Assembly (NCBI RefSeq): GCF_026262505.1
Contig: NC_067204.1
Coordinates: forward strand, 19,995,300 to 20,059,299
DNA length: 64,000 bases
Origin: Trichomonas vaginalis G3
Lineage: Eukaryota > Parabasalia > Trichomonadida > Trichomonadidae
Reading direction: 5' to 3'
Shown: positions 42,148-51,490 of the stretch, piece after piece
How the letters are laid out: each line of letters begins with the position of its first letter
Numbering within the stretch: position 1 is the first letter of the stretch
Translations under genes and position numbers: made by a program
The notes under the pieces: generated by a model
Seen by the model: the letters and a program-made list of their open reading frames with translations, nothing else
What the model was told of the DNA's origin: nothing
The model's database searches: none

Positions 42148-43233
42148 TTAGAAGAATTTTCTTATTCTTTCTGGCATATTTTTGTCTTTCCAGTACTCCC
42201 GCTCTAATGGTCCCAGATGTGTTGGCTTTGACTCTCTCAAGTTCTTAGATGGTATAACATCTTCAACGCCTCCTTCATATCTTACTTTATAAGTGTCATC
42301 GTTTATGTTATAGCCAAGTATTTCAATAACCACTCCTCGCTTTGCTTCGTCAATGGTTTCAGCAAGTTTGCCATTACTACTTTCGACTAATTTATGTCGA
42401 GGATAAAATGCAATGGAGTCGTCAGCAGCTTTTATAAGATATCCATTACCTTGCGTAGAGTCTACGATATAATAGTTTCTACTTAACCTTAAACGTTTCT
42501 TTGTCAACGGTTTGTCGTCAAGAACTACACGAACTTTTGTACCAGGAATGAGGGTAAATTGTGTTGAATTTCTGATATTTTGTGTTTGGCTTCGTTTCTT
42601 TTGTATATACTTTTCTTCTTGTTGTTGTATCATTGAATTTGGTGTATGTCCTGTTGTAGAATGTGTTGAGGAATTATATACTTCGAGAAAATGTTTCATT
42701 GTTTCTTCGGTAAAGTCTCGCTCTTGATTTAAATCTCTGAGCGTTCTTATGAAGCGGTTTATGATGCCGAGTATGTTATGGTTATGGTCTTCAGTAGTGT
42801 AGTGAGTTATGTTATGCTTAATGAGAAAATCTGTGATTTCATTGCTGAGGTATGCACTGTCTTGGTCTGATGTTAAAGTACTTGGGCTATGTTCTGCTAC
42901 AAACTTTTGTAAAACTCTTAACACTTCACGAGTTCCTTTATTTTTCATTGGATATGCATATGCTTTACGAGTGTTAACATTAATGAAGATGAGGAATGGT
43001 TTATGTCCTCCTTTTCTGCTTTGAATGAGAGTGTCAAATTGGTATGCGTCAGGAGTGTTGGAGTAAATTGGTAAAAAGTAGTCGTAAGGGTTTATTTTTG
43101 TTTGATGTACAACATTTTTGTCAAAGAACCTTTTCACTTCAGCTCTGTTAGTAAATCCCCAACTCTTTGCAGCTTCATTGAACTTCTTAAATGACCTCCA
43201 TGGATGTTGTTCGAATACTTCTTTCAAGCTCAT
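42148..43233 (-). CDS. Polinton integrase (retroviral-type, rve) with C-terminal chromo-like domain
   Basis: 361 aa, open. Residues about 60-200 form an rve core: AYQFDTLIQSRKGGHKPFLIFINVNTRKAYAYPM (first Asp), then LTSDQDSAYLSNEITDFL (second Asp), then the NHNILGIINRFIRTLRDL helix and NSSTHSTTGHTP. The C-terminal ~50 residues (GVVIEILGYNINDDTYKVRYEGGVEDVIPSKNL) read like a chromo/Tudor-type beta barrel, as in many eukaryotic integrases. In the family it inserts the linear element and makes the short target duplication. Confidence 0.9.
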   Translation of the reverse strand: MSLKEVFEQHPWRSFKKFNEAAKSWGFTNRAEVKRFFDKNVVHQTKINPYDYFLPIYSNTPDAYQFDTLIQSRKGGHKPFLIFINVNTRKAYAYPMKNKGTREVLRVLQKFVAEHSPSTLTSDQDSAYLSNEITDFLIKHNITHYTTEDHNHNILGIINRFIRTLRDLNQERDFTEETMKHFLEVYNSSTHSTTGHTPNSMIQQQEEKYIQKKRSQTQNIRNSTQFTLIPGTKVRVVLDDKPLTKKRLRLSRNYYIVDSTQGNGYLIKAADDSIAFYPRHKLVESSNGKLAETIDEAKRGVVIEILGYNINDDTYKVRYEGGVEDVIPSKNLRESKPTHLGPLEREYWKDKNMPERIRKFF

Positions 43234-43262
43234 TTATGTAAAGTTAAAGATTTTATTCTAGG

Positions 43263-46098
43263 CTCAAGCGCGTTCATTGAACGCGGTACCATGCGAATAT
43301 AGTCACAAATGGTGGCATATAATCTTCACCCAAGCCTGTTGGATTTGTTGTGAAAGTGTGTGAATGATTTCCTCCGGTTCAGTTTGTCGAAAAGTCTTTT
43401 TTGCTGCATTGTTATAAGATGGAGATAAAACATCATTGCCAGCTTCATACTCTGAGTTGTATAATGGGTGGTCTCTTAATGAGTGGCTATGGTCGCCAGA
43501 AAAGTTTGTAGTTCCCGTATGAGTGTGCGGTGGAAGGTTTGCTTCTTTAATTTTCTTCGAACCCCCTGTTTGCTTTGAAGAGTTAGCACAGTATAAGAAT
43601 TTGTCTACAATCTGCTGCCATGTACCAAAACCTAAAACACTTGCTGGATTTGTTGAGTTCATTGACGTATAAATAGAGCCTATAGGATATAATGTTTGAA
43701 GAATCTGGGCCTTCATTGTTTGAAGCTCTGTTTTGTCGGCTTTATTGTCTAACATTGATGGTAGTTCATATGCTTCAAAGTTTCTGGCATGATCTTCGAT
43801 ATTCCTGCAACTCTTATCTAAATTGTTAAGAGTATCTTTTACGCTTGTACTCGGATTCTCTAAAGGTGCACTTGAACCCAAATCATAGTTCAATATTATG
43901 TCGTCTGCTCTAACAGTAGTGAAGGATTTATGTGTATGGTTTTTGTCTGCTTTGTTGTCTAAAGAAGTTTGAAGTTCATTTATATCGGAGATATTGTGTT
44001 TATGAGATTTCAAAACTTTGTTCGTTGCGTCAAGTTCATTTTTGTCCGCTTTACTTTTAATAGCATCTTCAAAAGTTATTTTTGACTTAACTCTCAAAGT
44101 AAATCTTGGTTCAACTAATACACCGTTAACAAAGAAGTATGAAGCATAAATTTCAGCGTTATAACCAAATGATTGTGGTGCTATACCTGTGTCATACTGT
44201 ACAGTACAGTGTATGTCATAACCTTTAGCACGAATGAATTTATATCTTCTTTCATTAACATTTTTCGTCTTCACTTCTTCACTTCGTGTTAAATATCCAT
44301 GATAGTCCGTTATAATCTGTTCGTCTGAACTTATATAATGAACATGGTTCTTGTCCGCTTTACTATTTAATGTAGCTTGAAGTTCATTTATATCGGAGAT
44401 ATTGTGTTTATGAGATTTCAAAACTTTCTTCATTGCGTCAAGTTCATTTTTGTCCGCTTTACTATTTAATGTAGCTTGAAGTTCATTTATATCGGAGATA
44501 TTGTGTTTATGTTCTTTATCTGCTTTTTCGGCTAATTTCTCTTCTATCTCATTTATTTCAAGTTCATGCCTACCACCACCTCCCGAAGAAGTATTTTTCT
44601 TCAGCTCTTGAAGAACGTCCACTTCGCCATCTTTGGTGTCAATAATGAGACTTTGAGTTAAAACCTTTCCTGTCTTAATGGATGTTTGTAAAACTTCTTC
44701 TTCACCGTGTTCGGGGTCATGGTCGTCATCATATCTTGTGAAATCAGAGATGTTGTCATACATTAAGCATATCTGTCTCAAAAGTTCTGCTATTTGAAAC
44801 TGGAACGAAAGATATACAGAACTTTCATCATCTCCTAAAGTCAAGTCTGCTTTCTTAAGTATTTCTTGAATGTATGCAATGAGAACAGAGTACCTTGGAA
44901 AATATTCGAACAATATTTCATTAGCTGTTGGTTTTGGTGGTTCTTCTGGAGTTTCTGTTGTTTCAGTTCCTTCTGTAGGTTCTGTTGGAGTTTCTGCATC
45001 TCTTGACTTCAATGCTCTTGCTCTCAAAGACCTAAATGTTAGAGCACCAGGTTTTACAAAGGACTTTATAAATGCTTTAATAGTTCCTGGTAAGTTATTG
45101 TTAGCATTAAGTAAGTTCCTTATGCTTCCATCATGTACGTCCATAGCACTATGTAAAAAATCTATACTTTTCTTGTAGTCAGCAATAGACTGACTGTGAT
45201 TTTTTAAAGATTTGTCAATACCTTTAAGCCAATCTTCATGCATGTCTGATACTGAGCCAAGAATATCATTTGCTTCCTTTAGTGTATTTTGTGCTTCTCG
45301 TAAAGTATCCAATCCCGTACGTGCATTGTTTGCTATACGTCTTACAGTATCTATTTGACTCCTTGTTTCTTGCATCCAACCAGATAAAGTTTTAATAGTA
45401 TCCGAACCATTTGAAATGAAGTTCAAAGCATTTTTAACGTCATCTAAAACTTGTTCACCAAGTACTGCCCATATCTTTCCGATTTGGTATTGAAGAACTC
45501 CATATGAAGCAGCTGTTAAACCAGTATTTATAAGGTCCCATATCCATGATTTAGCAGTTTTTCCATCCTTTCCATCCTTTCCATCCAAACCGTTTTCGCC
45601 TTGAATTCCTTGAATTCCTTGTATTCCTTGTATTCCTTGTATTCCTTGTGGTCCTTGAGGTCCGGTGTCACCCTTCTCTCCTTTCAGTTCATCTTTATGT
45701 TCGTTATAATATTCTAATGTCATAAGGTGTACATCATTACTGCTACCAGCAACGCCGAGAATTTGTTTCTCATTCATGACTAAATTCTTTAGGCATTTAA
45801 TGTTGTCGTCAAATCGAAAGCTCTTTAACAATTCAATGAGAACATTTAATACTTTCACTAATGAGGCATCTACTGTAGAATTTATATATTGCACCGTTCC
45901 ATCATTTATGATAGGAACCTTGCTTGTTGTAATGAATGGGTCATAAGTGTTAAAAGTATCGAAATCAATGACTTTTTTAGTCTTTCCATCGTCAATGACT
46001 AAATCATTGCCTTCAATGGTTAAAGTTGAGTTTTCGTTTACTAGTTCATGTGCTCTTCTTGCTTCATTTGTTTCATACGCATATGCAGCAATAGTCAT
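43263..46098 (-). pseudogene. Collagen-like fibre protein with phage-type (Gp10 C-terminal) tip
   Basis: About 940 codons, almost all open, roughly one break near the end. In order: a globular N-terminus; a collagen-like Gly-x-y stretch (GEKGDTGPQGPQGIQGIQG..., about residues 137-182); a long coiled-coil shaft; several copies of HKHNISDINELQATLNSKADKN (six or so repeats); and a terminal domain starting YPIGSIYTSMNSTNP...FGTWQQIVDKFLYC and NLPPHTH, the pattern of phage tail-fibre/baseplate Gp10 C-terminal domains. The whole is laid out like a trimeric receptor-binding fibre. The second Polinton has a counterpart (56340-58066). Confidence 0.82.
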
Positions 46099-46115
46099 AT
46101 TTTAATGAGAATAAA

Positions 46116-46880
46116 ATGTTGTTCTATTTGCAAAGTACAGACCCAAACGAATACGGGACAGTAAAGCTACAAACAAACTTAGGTCTTCAGAATGAAGCGC
46201 TTGCTTTCAGAGTTGTTGACTTCAATACTATCGCAACTTTTGTCATAACAGATGAAACAGATTTCATAGAGATTGAAATAGATGACAAAAGAAGTGTTAT
46301 AACATTTCCTAACAGAGCAGAGTACAGAATAGATAAAATTGCTGGAGTCATAGATACTCTCATAAATGAAGAAACTATTGACAACATAGATGTCGAACTC
46401 TCTTCTGAGGGAACATTGAAGTTCAGTAGCAAGAAAGAGTTCAAGATAACACGAATGAGTCATAGAGTTCAATTGCTTCTGGGAGCATACCATATGCAAC
46501 TACCTTTGAAAAGTGTTGACAAAACGATTGAGATGAAATCTGTTCCATACGTATGTTATGGCAACTGTTTGTACATTGAGTCAAAAATAGCTAATGTCAC
46601 AGGCATTTCAGGAGTTAATAGTAAAGGTTCAGTAGAGTATAAATCTTTCTGTTATGAAGTAAATTCAATGTTCATTCCAAACGTTGCTGTCATAGCAACT
46701 CATTTAGGTAAATGGGTTCGCATTAGTCCTCATAATTTGAAAGACATGCAATTCAGACTTGTTGACTTTCAAGGAGAGCCTGTAGAACTGAAGGCACCAG
46801 TGCGAATGACTGTTGAAGTTGACTTTTTAGAAAATATTAAATGCAACAGCTTACAAGAGAACTCAGAGCTAAAAATATAA
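46116..46880 (+). CDS. Penton-like candidate of Polinton 1, 254 aa
   Basis: Open, beta-rich. The C-terminus (MQFRLVDFQGEPVELKAPVRMTVEVDFL) has the strand-turn-strand ending typical of single-jelly-roll minor capsid proteins (penton) in Polinton relatives. The preceding SFCYEVNSMFIPNVAVIATHLGKWVRIS is compatible. Head-to-head with the fibre gene across 17 bp, which fits a structural pair. No decisive signature; other surface proteins are possible. Confidence 0.5.
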   Translation: MLFYLQSTDPNEYGTVKLQTNLGLQNEALAFRVVDFNTIATFVITDETDFIEIEIDDKRSVITFPNRAEYRIDKIAGVIDTLINEETIDNIDVELSSEGTLKFSSKKEFKITRMSHRVQLLLGAYHMQLPLKSVDKTIEMKSVPYVCYGNCLYIESKIANVTGISGVNSKGSVEYKSFCYEVNSMFIPNVAVIATHLGKWVRISPHNLKDMQFRLVDFQGEPVELKAPVRMTVEVDFLENIKCNSLQENSELKI

Positions 46881-47080
46881 AGTATGAATGTTATGTATTA
46901 GGTCATGAACTTTGGTTGTTGCTGTTTGATGAAACAAATGAGTTAGTTATGTCAGTCAAGAGAACAGAAAAATATTGTGTTAGTGAAAACTGCACCAAGT
47001 CAATAAGATTAGGTTTGCATTATGAAGATGAGTTCGATACTGTTGAAGAAGTTTTGGATAGATATTACAAATTGCTTTAA
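46841..47080 (+). CDS. Small unknown protein, 79 aa
   Basis: Overlaps the end of the 46116 gene by 40 bases in another frame, with its own ATG (MQQLTREL). Compact, mixed alpha/beta character (YECYVLGHELWLLLFDETNELVMSVKRTEKYCVSENC). No family. Confidence 0.5.
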   Translation: MQQLTRELRAKNIKYECYVLGHELWLLLFDETNELVMSVKRTEKYCVSENCTKSIRLGLHYEDEFDTVEEVLDRYYKLL

Positions 47081-47089
47081 TTTACTAAA

Positions 47090-47716
47090 ACATATTTCAA
47101 GCAAAGTTTATAGTAAGTAGATAGTTTTGTATACTCGTTTGAATATTTATACTTAAACTCAACTCCTGGAGTACCTGGTGTTTCAATGATGCGGATGTTA
47201 CCTATTTTCATGAATATGGAGTTTGACCACAGCATTCGATTTCAGGGTCGAGATAGTCAATGACACATTGTTTCCCTGTTATTCGTGATATAACATTTTC
47301 AAGGTCCTCCTTTGTTAGAATTATTTGGTTCTTGCTTATAAGATTTGTCAAAAGCTTCTTATCGTCTTTGAGTAAAATTGTTTGGTATAACTGAAGAAGG
47401 TAATGGTCTACGTTATCTGAAGGATTTGTTTGAACATTTGTGTAAGGGTTGTCGTTGGCTTCTCTTGAAAGAATTTGGTCAGTGGTGGATACTCTAACTT
47501 AACATCTGATGTAGCGTTAGCGTTTGAAGCTGTGTTTAAATTCACGGCGCCATGCTCCAAGACCGAAGGTCCCGACTTAAGTTCTGGTTCTTTTTCTTTC
47601 AAACACTCCGAACTATAGTTCTTTATGACAATATTGTTTGTCGTTCGTGAGTCAACATTTGATGTTGGTTCAATTGGAACATTAACGGCACCAGCTAAGA
47701 TGGATTTGCTTCTCAT
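47090..47716 (-). pseudogene. Unknown Polinton protein (fossil), ~205 codons
   Basis: Thr/Asn-rich N-terminal half and a more ordered C-terminal half (DKKLLTNLISKNQIILTKEDLENVI, and GVEFKYKYSNEYTKL). Broken in about two places. Overlaps the start of the 47742 gene region on the other strand only at its N-terminus. Family not recognised. Confidence 0.45.
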
Positions 47717-47741
47717 TTCATATAGAATAAAAACCTTTTAT

Positions 47742-48143
47742 ATGTATGAAATGAACAATATACTCGACAAGGGTTTGAATGTAAAGCTAACGAATGAAAA
47801 TATTGTTGAATTCACTGAGACAGGTGCTGTGTATAAAGATGTAGAACTACTGAACAAAAGAGCTAAGGGAAGAAGCAGGAACATGAACAAAGGGTGGAAG
47901 CCTATAAAAATTTATGTCAATGATGGCTCAGGAGGTTCAAACATAAAGTATGCAGAAAGTTATAGAGTTTATGCTCTCAAAGGTGAAAAGCCTTCATTTA
48001 AGAACAGCTATTCTAACGCATATCCTCAAAAGCTAACGGATGGGGAAGTGGATGATATGAATGACAGCAAAAATATTAACAGAAATGGCGACAGAGATGC
48101 ATGGAATTTGTTTACCATCAGTCAATTGAAGGTTAAACTTTAA
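47742..48143 (+). CDS. Unknown basic Polinton protein, 133 aa
   Basis: Start MYEMNNILDKG at 47742 (or the next ATG at 47751). Contains KRAKGRSRNMNKGWKPIKIYV and Gly/Ser/Asn-rich loops; strongly basic in the middle. Convergent with the ATPase gene, overlapping its end by a few bases. Function unknown; size and charge would suit a small virion protein. Confidence 0.5.
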   Translation: MYEMNNILDKGLNVKLTNENIVEFTETGAVYKDVELLNKRAKGRSRNMNKGWKPIKIYVNDGSGGSNIKYAESYRVYALKGEKPSFKNSYSNAYPQKLTDGEVDDMNDSKNINRNGDRDAWNLFTISQLKVKL

Positions 48144-49026
48144 AACAATGTTGGTCGTTCCCATGGAATATTTTTGACTTTAATGGTATTAGTCATGATA
48201 TGAATCTCAAGGTATGAACGAGGAGAGATGAGAGACTTATATGCTTCCCAAATTTCTTCAAAAGGTAATGTTATACCTGACTGTTTCCAAATGAGTTCAA
48301 TATCATAGCGTGAGAAACCTTGAAAGATAACGAAGTCAGTTATGAGACGTTTTATGTTTAAAGCTAAAAACTCCATGTTTGCATAAGTATTGCTACAGTT
48401 AAGTGGTAATGTCTGACTTTAGTATGATGTTAGCTAATGGTGAGTCAGGCTTTGACACTAAACCTTTTCCGGCGAAGTCGTCGCAAACGAGCAGAGTGTT
48501 TGAAGGATACTTTTTGAAGGGGTATTTTGAAAGTTTTGACAGAATGTAGTTTGTCAGTCGTTTCATATCGTAAACTCCTGAGTACTGACGTAAGTGGTGT
48601 TTGTCAATAATTCTTTCCATCTCCTCAGAAGTCTTTTGCATTCCTGACTGTATAAATTCAACGATGGCATAATATTTCCTCTTACGTCGAATGTAACGTT
48701 GAAGAAATTCAATGAGTTCACTGTCTGGAACTTTAACGACAGAGGCTTGAACTTTTGACATAAAATGTTTTCGCTGTTGAGTCCATAGAGTCTGAAGTTG
48801 CTGATATAATGATTTGGTCATAGTAAGAGTCGTTTCCTAAACGCTCTGTTATGAGTATATGACGAATGAGGTTAAATGTCTTACCTGAACCCATCTTTCC
48901 ACAATAGAAATACACACCATTTGAACAGAACTCATAATCTTTGCTGAAAGGAAGAAAAGAGAAAGAGTTAAGTTTGTCTGTAGTTTCATTCATGTCTTCA
49001 TCTACGTCATGTATTAAATGCTTCAT
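48140..49026 (-). pseudogene. Genome-packaging ATPase (FtsK/HerA-A32 type), fossil
   Basis: About 295 codons, the usual size of Polinton packaging ATPases. Walker A GKMGSGKT lies after a short lead (GVYFYC), and the Walker B strand is TLLVCDDFAG. The C-terminal region (LNIKRLITDFVIFQGFSRYDIELIWKQSG) matches the sensor-region style of A32-like ATPases. The enzyme pumps DNA into capsids. Broken in about two places. Divergent from the 49043 gene, with 16 bp between the two ATGs. Confidence 0.85.
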
Positions 49027-49042
49027 TTTATCTCCATTAAAA

Positions 49043-49924
49043 ATGCAAGTCAGAAATATTCAGAACATAGCACCGAGTCTAACTGACAAGAGTATAAAGA
49101 TATACTATGAACACGTTATGATGAAACCTACCAAAATTCAAGAAAGTCAGTATACTTATGAATATCCAAGACACTGGGTAGAGTATGTAGGAGGTGAGAA
49201 AGCTATTGAAATCAGACAGGTTCGAAGTATTCCAGCAGGAAGAACAATATTATTGAAGAACTTTAATGTTTTGAGATATAATGATGAAACAAAGAAGCAA
49301 GATAGTTTTCCTGTTGCTGTGTATGTGAACCTAGACACAGGAGATGACATGAAAGTTTTTAACACAAAGCTTCAAACGGTAGTGAGAGAACAACTGACTG
49401 CGGAAGGACATCCATTACCTTCAGAAGTTACCATAGCATATAATTTTGAAACAAACTCAATAGATTTTAAAGTCATCTCTGCAAAGAAGTCAGGTTTTAC
49501 ATTTAATGAAGCAGATGTATATTCGAATGAAAACTTCAAAGCTATTGCATGGTTAGATAATGACGATTGCTTTAAGAAAATATTTAAATTCAGTGACTCA
49601 ACGATGTCAATAGATGACCTTCGTGGAATGTTACCATCGACGTTTACAGTAGAAGGTTCAGCAGGATTGCTTACAAGATTGTCAATTGGTGGTATTTGGT
49701 CTCGTGAGAACATTGTTATAAAATCCAGTATAAGTGAATTTGCTGAAGAATCTATATTATGTCTTTCAAACTATATGTATTCGCCGCCGAAGCATTATAG
49801 TATAACAAACTTTGTCAGTAAGTTTAACATAAGACTTGTCGAACCTTCTTCAATGAAAGATGTTGTGCTACCTAAAGACGGAAAGGATGGACTCATTATT
49901 GAGATGATTTTAATAGCATATTAA
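49043..49924 (+). CDS. Member of the W-x-AKxIGFR Polinton protein family, 293 aa
   Basis: Open; ATG at 49043 (MQVRNIQN) chosen because it follows the promoter-like ttttatctccattaaaa and leaves the divergent ATPase start free. Landmarks shared with 31808, 55470 and 62542: HWVEYVGGEKAIEIRQVRSI, a beta-rich middle, ESILCLSNYMYSPPKHY and a final strand (LIIEMILIAY). The best-preserved member in Polinton 1. Likely a virion surface protein by pattern and neighbours (ATPase before, membrane-type protein after), but not a named family. Confidence 0.7.
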   Translation: MQVRNIQNIAPSLTDKSIKIYYEHVMMKPTKIQESQYTYEYPRHWVEYVGGEKAIEIRQVRSIPAGRTILLKNFNVLRYNDETKKQDSFPVAVYVNLDTGDDMKVFNTKLQTVVREQLTAEGHPLPSEVTIAYNFETNSIDFKVISAKKSGFTFNEADVYSNENFKAIAWLDNDDCFKKIFKFSDSTMSIDDLRGMLPSTFTVEGSAGLLTRLSIGGIWSRENIVIKSSISEFAEESILCLSNYMYSPPKHYSITNFVSKFNIRLVEPSSMKDVVLPKDGKDGLIIEMILIAY

Positions 49925-50149
49925 ATGAGCTTGTTCTTGAAGGTCATTCATGATGAAATAACTGTTGTAGAAGATGTTAGCAATTGTTCAGACATTTTGA
50001 AGCGTATAGATGATATAAGAAAGAAGTTAGATAGACCGCAAAGCGGTGAGGGCGAAGCCCGTGAGAACGCTTATGTTTCATTGACTTTCTCCAGTAACGA
50101 GAACTTTTATGAGATAATATTGAAGAGAGATGATTTTAATATGGTGTAA
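49925..50149 (+). CDS. Small unknown protein carrying a hairpin cassette, 74 aa
   Basis: Starts right after the stop of the 49043 gene (TAA ATG) and its stop TAA is followed at once by ATG of the next gene, so the three probably share a transcript. Residues DRPQSGEGEAREN are encoded by the GC-rich double hairpin at 50036-50060, which seems to have been inserted in frame. Otherwise helical; no family. Confidence 0.6.
   Translation: MSLFLKVIHDEITVVEDVSNCSDILKRIDDIRKKLDRPQSGEGEARENAYVSLTFSSNENFYEIILKRDDFNMV
50036..50060. repeat. Double-hairpin cassette within a coding sequence
   Basis: CCGCaaaGCGG (50036-50046) followed by GGGCgaaGCCC (50050-50060); the reverse orientation of the cassettes at 33305 and 37040. 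Confidence 0.65.
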
Positions 50150-50677
50150 ATGGTAGCTTGGGCAGCTTTAGGCGCAATGGGAACAAAAGCATTAGCATTT
50201 GGAGCAAAAGCACTTGGAGCTTATGACGCAGTAAATAAAATGAGTGGAGGAAGGGTTTCGAAGACATTAGATGCAAATAAAGGGAAGATTGGAGGCTGGG
50301 TTGCAAAGAAGTTAAGATTAAATAAAATAGGGCTCATAAATAAAGCATCCAATTTGGTTGCGACTGAGTCAGAAAATGCTTTAGGAAAGGACGATGAGTT
50401 TGCAAAACACGCAAAAGACTTTAATGACCAGATGAAAGGTGAAACAATGCATTTAAATAGAGTCGATGGAACTAAAGAAAATGTTTCTTCTCCACCAGTA
50501 GTTCTTCCGTATGGTCCCTATGGAATGTATGGAAACCCTTACGAAAGACCATTTGACCCATTGACTGGTGGAAGTAACTGGTATCATTACGGACGAAGAA
50601 GAAAGACAGTTAAGCTGGAGACAGACGTGAAGAAAGCAACTAAAAAGAAACCAAGGAAGAGAGTTATAAAGCAATGA
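50150..50677 (+). CDS. Membrane-active-type protein with basic tail, 175 aa
   Basis: N-terminal ~30 residues are Ala/Gly-rich and amphipathic (MVAWAALGAMGTKALAFGAKALGAYDAV); the middle has Gly/Lys helices (GKIGGWVAKKLRLNK); then a Pro/Tyr/Gly stretch (YGPYGMYGNPYERPFDP) and a very basic end (KKATKKKPRKRVIKQ). Compare the 55224 and 59036 genes of the second Polinton. The layout recalls adenovirus pVI-like virion proteins that disrupt membranes, but only by analogy. The last codons lie in the right end repeat. Confidence 0.55.
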   Translation: MVAWAALGAMGTKALAFGAKALGAYDAVNKMSGGRVSKTLDANKGKIGGWVAKKLRLNKIGLINKASNLVATESENALGKDDEFAKHAKDFNDQMKGETMHLNRVDGTKENVSSPPVVLPYGPYGMYGNPYERPFDPLTGGSNWYHYGRRRKTVKLETDVKKATKKKPRKRVIKQ

Positions 50678-51490
50678 ATTCAACAGGGTGAAAAAAGGTG
50701 AAAAAAGAGGTGAGATCTCACCACTTCACCTAAATTTATTTTTGTGCTATGTTTTCATACGTGTGAGGGTGGTGATATCATTAATTTTTAAGTTTATTTT
50801 TATTATTTTTATTTTATTTTGGATGTAAATGACGAAAACTATTGAGATAACAAACTACAACGGTCATGAGTTCAAGAATTTGTTCTTCGTTCCTCGTGAA
50901 AATACATTCTATCAGATACGAGGGAGAAAGGGTAAAGTTAGTTTGAGCGTTTATGAAGGAATGAAGAATGGAAAGTTTATACAAGCATACGATACAAACG
51001 GTAAGCGTGTTTCATTAGCTTTGTCAAAACTTACTAACATTTATTTTGACAGTGACTTTGACCTATATGAAGAAGAAAGTGAGTCAGAAGATTATGAGCT
51101 GTTATGTGAAGCACAGCAATGGGAGGAGTTGCAATACTTTTGTAAGTGAGAACGTTTATTTTTTCATTAGTGAGTTCGTTAGTGAAAACGTTAGTGAAAA
51201 CGTTTATTTTTTACATTAGTGAGCTAGTTAGTGAAGTGAAGTGGTTTGTGAAAACGTTTATTTTTACATTAGTGAAGTCGTTTGTGAAAACGTTTATTTT
51301 TACATTAGTGAAGTCGTTAGCGATGTCGTTAGTGAGGTGAAGTGGTTGGCGGCTTTGTAAATATTTAAGGTTAAGTTAGTGTTGTCGTTTGTGTTGCAAA
51401 ATATACGTTACCGGTTTCGTAAAGTGTCAAAACCGTTAAGTGGTGTACGGAGGCGCGCAGTGCCTCAGTACACGACTTACCCATACTAAC
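50653..51490 (-). repeat. Right inverted repeat of Polinton 1 (~840 bp)
   Basis: Inverse of 27819-28660 with a few substitutions and small indels. Contains palindrome GGTGAGATCTCACC at 50709-50722, the second copy of the end-repeat gene, and the taaaaataaacg array (about 51155-51340). Confidence 0.93.
50829..51149 (+). CDS. Polinton 1 end-repeat protein, right copy (106 aa)
   Basis: Same protein as 28160-28480, differing at a few residues. Preceded by ttttattttattttggatgtaa, the element's promoter-like leader. Both copies are transcribed outward to the tips. Confidence 0.75.
   Translation: MTKTIEITNYNGHEFKNLFFVPRENTFYQIRGRKGKVSLSVYEGMKNGKFIQAYDTNGKRVSLALSKLTNIYFDSDFDLYEEESESEDYELLCEAQQWEELQYFCK

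Larger units (their letters stand above)
27819..51490. mobile_element. Polinton/Maverick 1, 23.7 kb, near-complete fossil
   Basis: Ends GTTAGTATGGGTAAGTCG and its inverse, flanked by the 7-bp direct repeat TATCTTA (27812-27818 and 51491-51497). Inverted end repeats of about 840 bp are almost identical, which points to a young element. It carries the Polinton core set: DNA polymerase B, retroviral-type integrase, packaging ATPase and a probable major capsid gene, with a fibre, a penton-like candidate, KilA-N proteins and an HNH endonuclease. I did not recognise the adenain-like protease usual in the family. About six genes are broken, the remainder read open. It lies inside the transposase gene of the IS3-like transposon. 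Confidence 0.93.
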
